64,000 nt of DNA from CAVXEF01 sp963827315 (GTDB lineage: Bacteria; Planctomycetota; Phycisphaerae; Sedimentisphaerales; Anaerobacaceae), in NCBI GenBank assembly GCA_963827315.1, contig CAWHAL010000001.1, forward strand, positions 434,001 through 498,000, in the 5' to 3' direction. The notes beneath the pieces are model-generated. The model worked only from the letters and a program-made list of their open reading frames with translations. It made no database searches and had not been told where the DNA came from. Of the stretch, positions 59,803-64,000 are shown in pieces. The number at the start of each line of letters is the position of its first letter. The stretch's first letter is position 1. The position numbers and the translations under genes were made by a program.

Positions 59803-60687
59803 TCAAACCGTATCCATAAAGCTCTTCTCAACCCTGCCGAACAGAATAATCCCACCGGAAAGAACGACTAAAGTCACTGCCCAGCTAATACCCACATAAA
59901 CAGCGTCCACGACTCCCTGGCCCAGAAAAGCATAGCGAAACAACTCTATTACTGATGCCATGGGGTTGAGCATATAAATTGACAGATACTTTGTGGGGAT
60001 AGACGATGCAGGGATAACAACAGATGAGGCATACATCCATAGCTGAACAGCAAAAGTCATCACAAAAATCATATCACGGTATTTGATAGTAAGGGAGGAA
60101 ACCAAAATACCCACACCTAAGCTTAGCACCGCCATTTGAAGGATTAAAACAGGAAGTAGTAGTATATGAAAAGTCGGTCGAAATGGCGAACCACGTGCAA
60201 TAAAATAAATATAAAAGCCAAGAAAAAGAACAAACTGTATGCCAAATTTCACCAAATTGATAATAACTACGGAAACAGGAACCGTAAGCCGTGGGAAGTA
60301 CACCTTGCCGAAAGTACCTGCATTTTTCACGAATGTATTCGATGTCTCATTAAGACAGCTTGCAAAATAACTCCAGGAAACATTGCCAGCAAGATAGAAA
60401 AGAAACGGGGGAATCCCATCCGTTGAAATTCGCGCAATCTTCCCGAAAATCACAGTGAAGACTATAGTTGTAAAAAGCGGCTGAATAACGTACCACAGCG
60501 GCCCAAAGGCCGTCTGTTTGTAAAACGTAACAAAGTCCCGCTTGACAAAAAGAATTACCAGGTCCCTGTAACGCCACAGGTCTCGAAGGTGCAGGTCAAA
60601 CCATCCTTTTCTCGTCCGGATGATTAAATCCCACTGCTCACCTTCTTCGCTTCTTTCAATCGTATCTGACATTAAGCTTTGCGCCAT
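59803..60687 (-). CDS. wzm: ABC-2 transporter permease, polysaccharide exporter (Wzm type)
   Basis: 294 residues, six helices. ABC-2 features: WRYRDLVILFVKRDFVTFYKQTAFGPLWYVIQPLFTTIVFTVIFG in pieces, PPFLFYLAGNVSWSYFASCLNETSNTFVKNAGTFGKVYFPRLTVPVS in pieces, KYRDMIFVMTFAVQLWMYASSVVIPASSIP and LNPMASVIELFRYAFLGQG. This is the classic polysaccharide export permease that moves undecaprenyl-linked chains to the periplasm with Wzt. The ATG overlaps the cysC stop as TGATG. The export pair defines ABC-dependent assembly of the glycan made by the downstream genes. Confidence 0.95.
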   Translation of the reverse strand: MAQSLMSDTIERSEEGEQWDLIIRTRKGWFDLHLRDLWRYRDLVILFVKRDFVTFYKQTAFGPLWYVIQPLFTTIVFTVIFGKIARISTDGIPPFLFYLAGNVSWSYFASCLNETSNTFVKNAGTFGKVYFPRLTVPVSVVIINLVKFGIQFVLFLGFYIYFIARGSPFRPTFHILLLPVLILQMAVLSLGVGILVSSLTIKYRDMIFVMTFAVQLWMYASSVVIPASSIPTKYLSIYMLNPMASVIELFRYAFLGQGVVDAVYVGISWAVTLVVLSGGIILFGRVEKSFMDTV

Positions 60688-61238
60688 CAGTCAAGCACCA
60701 TGTCTTCTCCAATGTGTCTTTTAAGATAATCCAGAATTGTCGAAACCGACTCTTTAACCGTGTGGTTCTCGGTATCCACGACCAGCTCAGGAGTGAGGGG
60801 TATCTCATACGTGTCATCGATGCCGGTAAAATTTTTTATCTCGCCGGTCCTGACCTTTTTGTATAACCCCTTCGGATCCCGACGTTCACATTCTTCCAGC
60901 GAAGCCGAAACGTAAACTTCAATGAAATTGCGACACTGGCCCCTGACAAACTGACGCGCCTCCCTATATGGTGATATAAAAGACGCTATTACAATAACGC
61001 CATGCTTTTCGAGCAACGAGGCCAGAAAGCCCACCCTCCTGATATGTGCATCTCTGTCCTCCTTGCTAAAGCCCGTCGACGGAAAGACCGAACGCACCAT
61101 ATCACCGTCGAGTTTCTCCACTCGCCAGCCGTTTCTTGCGATACAATCATAAACCTTGTCCGCCAGGGTGGTCTTTCCTGCACCCGACAGACCCGTGAAC
61201 CACAAAACGAATGATTTATCGTCTCCTGAGCGTACCAA
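60687..61238 (-). CDS. cysC: Adenylylsulfate kinase
   Basis: 183 residues. P-loop WFTGLSGAGKTTLADKVYDCI (Walker A GLSGAGKTT, about residues 15-23), EKLDGDMVRSVFPSTGFSKEDRDAHIRRVGFLASLLEKHGVIVI in pieces, FISPYREARQFVRGQC, EVYVSASLEECERRDPKGLYKKVRTGEIKNFTGIDDTYE in pieces. It phosphorylates APS to PAPS, the sulfate donor. The frame begins at TTG 61238 with GGGAG eight bases upstream; no ATG is available. First gene of the minus-strand array and the only sulfate-activation gene here; with the sulfotransferase-like gene at 34350 it points to glycan sulfation. APS kinases of polysaccharide loci are common. Confidence 0.93.
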   Translation of the reverse strand: MVRSGDDKSFVLWFTGLSGAGKTTLADKVYDCIARNGWRVEKLDGDMVRSVFPSTGFSKEDRDAHIRRVGFLASLLEKHGVIVIASFISPYREARQFVRGQCRNFIEVYVSASLEECERRDPKGLYKKVRTGEIKNFTGIDDTYEIPLTPELVVDTENHTVKESVSTILDYLKRHIGEDMVLD

Positions 61239-61565
61239 TTTGCTATCTCCCGCTAAACCTCACTGTAAAACACACCCTGCTCGTCTCTGCAAAGCACTTC
61301 GCCGAAGCAGGAAGAAGAACTTTAAGCCGGTCTGGACCTTTGTACGAGGGGGGTCATTCCGCAATTTAACTACAGACTCCGTCCCCGTCGGTAGCAATAA
61401 AGCCTGCAATTACCAACCTGATAGTCATCCAACCACTTCTCCCGTAATAAGGTTAAAATGATAACATCCCCAAAAATGCAAATCAAGCCTTTTTCGGAGG
61501 CCTCTCTCTCGCCTGAGCAGGTCAGAGTTGCCTGAATCCGGCCTGATACGCCGTAAAAACTGCTG

Positions 61566-61594
61566 TTGACACTTGTCCGCGGGGCGTTTAAAAT
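61566..61594 (+). promoter_or_regulatory. Consensus sigma70-type promoter of the rml operon
   Basis: TTGACA (61566-61571) and TAAAAT (61589-61594) are spaced by exactly 17 bases. Transcription would start near 61601, 29 nt before the rmlA ATG at 61630 with its AAGGAG. A longer open frame starting at 61573 is inside the promoter, which excludes it as the true start. The divergent region 61239-61565 (about 330 nt) holds no gene; a promoter for the minus-strand array must also be here but no good hexamer pair was recognised. Confidence 0.72.
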
Positions 61595-61629
61595 CTCCAT
61601 ACTGCTCTAAGAGCCGCAAGGAGATGAAA

Positions 61630-62355
61630 ATGAATTTAAGGGGTGTTATACTCGCCGGCGGTACAGGCTCGCGTCTTAGGCCGCTGACAAAGGTCACAAA
61701 CAAGCATTTGCTGCCTATCGGACAAAAGCCTATGATTTATTATCCAATCGAAAAGCTCACATCAATCGGCATCGAACAAATCCTGATTGTAACCGGCGTC
61801 GAATATATGGGCGACGTCGTCGCTCTCCTCGGCTCCGGCAGAGAGTTCAACTGTCAGTTTACTTACAAAGTCCAGGACCAGGCCGGCGGAATTGCACAGG
61901 CACTCGGACTGGCCGAAGGCTTCTCGAACAATAAGCCTATCGCCGTAATCCTCGGCGACAATATATTCCAGGCAAACCTGAAAAAATACGCCGACAGCTT
62001 TCTTACGCAGAAAACCGGGGCGAGACTGCTGCTGAAAAAGATGCCGAACCCACAGCGCTTCGGCGTCGCTCAAATATCCGACACAAGGGTCATCCGCATC
62101 GACGAAAAACCAAGAAAACCGGCGTCGGATTACGCCGTTACCGGCATATACTTCTACGATTCCGCCGTCTTTGACATCATACGAACCCTGAAGCCGTCAG
62201 CCCGCGGCGAACTTGAAATCACCGATGTAAACAACGCTTACATTGCCAGAGGACAATTGGCCTACGATATCCTCGACGGCTGGTGGACCGACGCCGGAAC
62301 CTTTGAATCACTCAATAAAGCCAATGAACTGGTTGCAAAGGAGCCGCCACAATGA
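61630..62355 (+). CDS. rmlA: Glucose-1-phosphate thymidylyltransferase
   Basis: 241 residues from ATG 61630 with AAGGAG six bases upstream. Nucleotidyltransferase start GVILAGGTGSRLRPLTKVTNKHLLPIGQKPMIYYPIEKL in pieces; VQDQAGGIAQALGLAEGF; AVILGDNIFQANLKKYA; FGVAQISDTRVIRIDEKPRKPASDYAVTGIYFYDSAVFD in pieces; LEITDVNNAYIARGQLAYDILDGWWTDAGTFESL in pieces. It makes dTDP-glucose, the first rhamnose precursor. It is shorter than the usual 290-residue RmlA; it resembles the short RfbA-like group. Its stop overlaps rmlC by 4 nt, the first of four coupled genes. Confidence 0.93.
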   Translation: MNLRGVILAGGTGSRLRPLTKVTNKHLLPIGQKPMIYYPIEKLTSIGIEQILIVTGVEYMGDVVALLGSGREFNCQFTYKVQDQAGGIAQALGLAEGFSNNKPIAVILGDNIFQANLKKYADSFLTQKTGARLLLKKMPNPQRFGVAQISDTRVIRIDEKPRKPASDYAVTGIYFYDSAVFDIIRTLKPSARGELEITDVNNAYIARGQLAYDILDGWWTDAGTFESLNKANELVAKEPPQ

Positions 62356-62879
62356 CCAAAAAAGCCGCAATGCTAAAAACAGTATTCCAGGACCAGGGGC
62401 TGATTATACGCAGCTCCGGAAAGCTTATCGACGGCGTTCAGGCTCGACGCGCAAGAGTAATGCCCGACGAGCGAGGCCGACTGGGAGAAATTTTCAGAGC
62501 CGACGACCCCTGGTTTGAAAAATTTGGCCAGGTCTACTTCACGACAACATATCCCGGCGTCGTAAAGGCCTGGCACTATCACAAAAAACAAACAGACCAC
62601 TTTTACGTCATAAAAGGAACCGTAAAAATCGCTCTTTACGACCAGCGAAAAGACTCTCCAACTTATGGAATCGTAAATGAGCTTTACCTCAGTGAGCACT
62701 GTCCGGGCCTGCTCCGAATACCGCTGGGCGTTCTGCATGGCTGGATGGCTGTCGGACAGACCGAGGCCTACATCGTAAACATCACCTCTGAAGCCTACAA
62801 CTACGACGACCCTGATGAATACCGAACCCACCCGCACGAAAATGACATCCCTTACGACTGGACGCAGAAGGATGGCTGA
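62352..62879 (+). CDS. rmlC: dTDP-4-dehydrorhamnose 3,5-epimerase
   Basis: 175 residues, cupin fold. KLIDGVQARRARVMPDERGRLGEIFRADDPWFEKFGQVYFTTTYPGVVKAWHYHKKQTDHFYVIKGTVKIALYDQRKDSPTYGIV in pieces; the pair H-Y-H and the RxxPxG-like LLRIPLGVLHGWMAVG are the family's active region. YDWTQKDG is the C-terminus. The ATG at 62352 overlaps rmlA by 4 nt. It epimerises the 4-keto sugar made by RmlB. The gene order A-C-D-B differs from the common B-D-A-C order but the set is complete. Confidence 0.92.
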   Translation: MTKKAAMLKTVFQDQGLIIRSSGKLIDGVQARRARVMPDERGRLGEIFRADDPWFEKFGQVYFTTTYPGVVKAWHYHKKQTDHFYVIKGTVKIALYDQRKDSPTYGIVNELYLSEHCPGLLRIPLGVLHGWMAVGQTEAYIVNITSEAYNYDDPDEYRTHPHENDIPYDWTQKDG

Positions 62880-63714
62880 GCAGAAAATCGCCATCCTGGG
62901 CGGCAAAGGTATGCTCGGCTCCGATGTGTTCCTGGCCTGTCAAAAACACGGCTTTGATGCTGCCGCTCTCGACCTTCCACATTTCGACATCACCAACGCT
63001 GGCCATCTTCGCCAGGTCGTTAGAGATGCCCAAATTATGGTTAATTGTGCCGCCTATACTGACGTCGAGAAAGCCCAAAGTCAGTCTGACCTCGCATACA
63101 AAGTCAACGCCGAGGCCGTCGGCACTCTCGGCTCACTGGCAAAAAACGCCGGTATCTGGCTCCTCCACATCAGCACCGATTTCGTCTTCGACGGCACATC
63201 CGACAGGCCCTACATTGAAACCGACACGCCGAATCCGATAAACGTTTATGGAGCGAGCAAACTCGCCGGCGAAAAGCTTCTGGTTGAAAGCGGCTGCCGA
63301 CATTGTATAATGCGCATCGAGTGGACCTACGGCTCAAACGGCAGTAACTTCGTAACAAAACTTATCGACAAAGCAAAAACCAACAAAGAGATTTCTGTTG
63401 TCGATGACCAGATAGGTTCACCGACGGCAACGACCGAGGTTGCACAAGCCATTTGCGGTCTTGTGCGAAAAAAGCCCGAAGGCCTATTTCATTTTGCAGC
63501 CTCCGGATACGCCAGCCGATTTGAAACGGCAAAGTTCATTTTCGACAGGCTCAAGATGAGGGTTAGTTTAACTAATTGCAAAACCGGCGATTACAAGACG
63601 GCTGCCACAAGACCGTTAAACAGCCGATTCTGTTGTGACAAAATCCAATCTCTTCTGGCTGAACCGATTAAGCCCTGGCAAAAGCCTCTGGCGAAATTCC
63701 TGGAGCGGATATGA
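62872..63714 (+). CDS. rmlD: dTDP-4-dehydrorhamnose reductase
   Basis: 280 residues from ATG 62872, which overlaps the rmlC stop. Rossmann start KIAILGGKGMLGSDVFLAC; FDITNAGHLRQVVRDAQIMVNCAAYTDVEKAQSQSDLAYKVNAEAVGTLG in pieces; LLHISTDFVFDGTSDRPYIETDTPNPINVYGASKLAGEKLLVES in pieces with the YxxxK site; VVDDQIGSPTATTEVAQAICG. The usual length is about 290. The frame to 62815 is not needed. It makes dTDP-L-rhamnose, and overlaps rmlB by 4 nt as ATGA. Confidence 0.93.
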   Translation: MAEQKIAILGGKGMLGSDVFLACQKHGFDAAALDLPHFDITNAGHLRQVVRDAQIMVNCAAYTDVEKAQSQSDLAYKVNAEAVGTLGSLAKNAGIWLLHISTDFVFDGTSDRPYIETDTPNPINVYGASKLAGEKLLVESGCRHCIMRIEWTYGSNGSNFVTKLIDKAKTNKEISVVDDQIGSPTATTEVAQAICGLVRKKPEGLFHFAASGYASRFETAKFIFDRLKMRVSLTNCKTGDYKTAATRPLNSRFCCDKIQSLLAEPIKPWQKPLAKFLERI

Positions 63715-64000
63715 GAAGAATTCTGGTTACCGGCGGCGCAGGTTTCATCGGAAGCAATTTTGTTCGAATGGCGCTTTCCGAGCATCCTGACTACTTCATC
63801 GCAAACCTCGACAAGCTCACCTACGCCGGCAACCTCGAAAACCTCGCCGGTTTTGAAAACCATCCTAACCACAAATTCATCAAAGGCGACATCCGCGATG
63901 GTCAGCTCGTGGAAGAAATCATCGACCGCTATAAAGTAGATACAGTCATCAACTTTGCAGCCGAAAGCCACGTCGACCGCTCAATCACCGCCCCGAAGGT
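63711..64000 (+). CDS. rmlB: dTDP-glucose 4,6-dehydratase (N-terminal part, runs off the window)
   Basis: 96 codons are present to the right edge: RRILVTGGAGFIGSNFVRMALSEHPDYFIANLDKLTYAGNLENLAGFENHP in pieces, FIKGDIRDGQLVEEIIDRYKVDTVINFAAESHVDRSITAPK. TGGAGFIGSN is the NAD site and DKLTYAGNLENL and FAAESHVDRSI are diagnostic for RmlB. The rest of the gene (usual length about 340 residues) lies outside. It is the last of the rmlACDB operon and is coupled to rmlD through ATGA. Confidence 0.96.
   Translation, partial: MRRILVTGGAGFIGSNFVRMALSEHPDYFIANLDKLTYAGNLENLAGFENHPNHKFIKGDIRDGQLVEEIIDRYKVDTVINFAAESHVDRSITAPK

Noticed and set aside
61573..61629. Longer N-terminus of RmlA starting at 61573
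   Set aside because: The segment overlaps the consensus promoter and precedes the AAGGAG for ATG 61630; family members start at the nucleotide-binding loop.
1..64000. CRISPR array, tRNA, rRNA, insertion sequences or phage genes
   Set aside because: No regularly spaced repeats, no cloverleaf-like or rRNA-like stretches and no transposase, integrase or phage structural proteins were recognised.

Overview
The window looks like a chromosomal segment of an anaerobic member of the Planctomycetota, most likely Phycisphaerae-like. This is an inference from the YXWGXW-repeat protein, the pyruvate:ferredoxin oxidoreductase, the reduced PTS set and the abundance of small dispersed palindromic repeats. 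No rRNA, tRNA, CRISPR array, transposase or replication origin was seen.

Layout. (1) 1-18 kb holds mostly housekeeping genes: a secreted YXWGXW protein, a small VIT-like membrane protein, the lytic transglycosylase MltA, a paraslipin-like SPFH protein and a lipoprotein invaded by repeats. These are followed by a minus-strand group that encodes a DUF502 protein, a frameshifted ribosome hibernation factor, PtsN-like EIIA, HPr, enzyme I and NifJ. Next come a UPF0104 flippase-like protein, HisI, a membrane glycosyltransferase and a WcaJ-type initiating sugar-phosphate transferase. (2) 18.1-61.2 kb is one nearly unbroken minus-strand array of about 40 genes for a complex surface polysaccharide. 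Many genes overlap by ATGA or TGATG, so long polycistronic transcripts are likely. (3) 61.6 kb to the right edge is a divergent plus-strand rmlA-rmlC-rmlD-rmlB operon for dTDP-L-rhamnose, behind a consensus sigma70-type promoter at 61566-61594.

How the genes fit together. CysC (activated sulfate), the Wzm/Wzt ABC exporter, PseC-, PseG-, NeuB/PseI- and SpsF-like proteins, a GNAT and two left-handed beta-helix acyltransferase-like proteins point to an acylated nonulosonic acid (pseudaminic or legionaminic type) and ABC-dependent export. Downstream lie a module with a class III aminotransferase, two paralogous radical SAM/SPASM proteins, a KpsF-type isomerase and a Gfo/Idh/MocA dehydrogenase, then a P-loop sulfotransferase, a B12-binding radical SAM protein, seven intact methyltransferases and ten recognisable glycosyltransferases. 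The product is probably a rhamnose-containing, methylated and possibly sulfated glycan.

The locus shows rapid evolution. There are three gene remnants of glycosyltransferases or methyltransferases, a partial duplicate of the aminotransferase, a glycosyltransferase interrupted at a run of eight G, a PseG-like gene and a GT9 gene whose conserved N-termini lie in another frame, and a 92-nt overlap of two genes. Some breaks may be assembly indels; each is flagged below. From visual reading, base composition falls clearly (more A+T) at about 32.6-39 kb and 48.7-53 kb compared with the first 15 kb.
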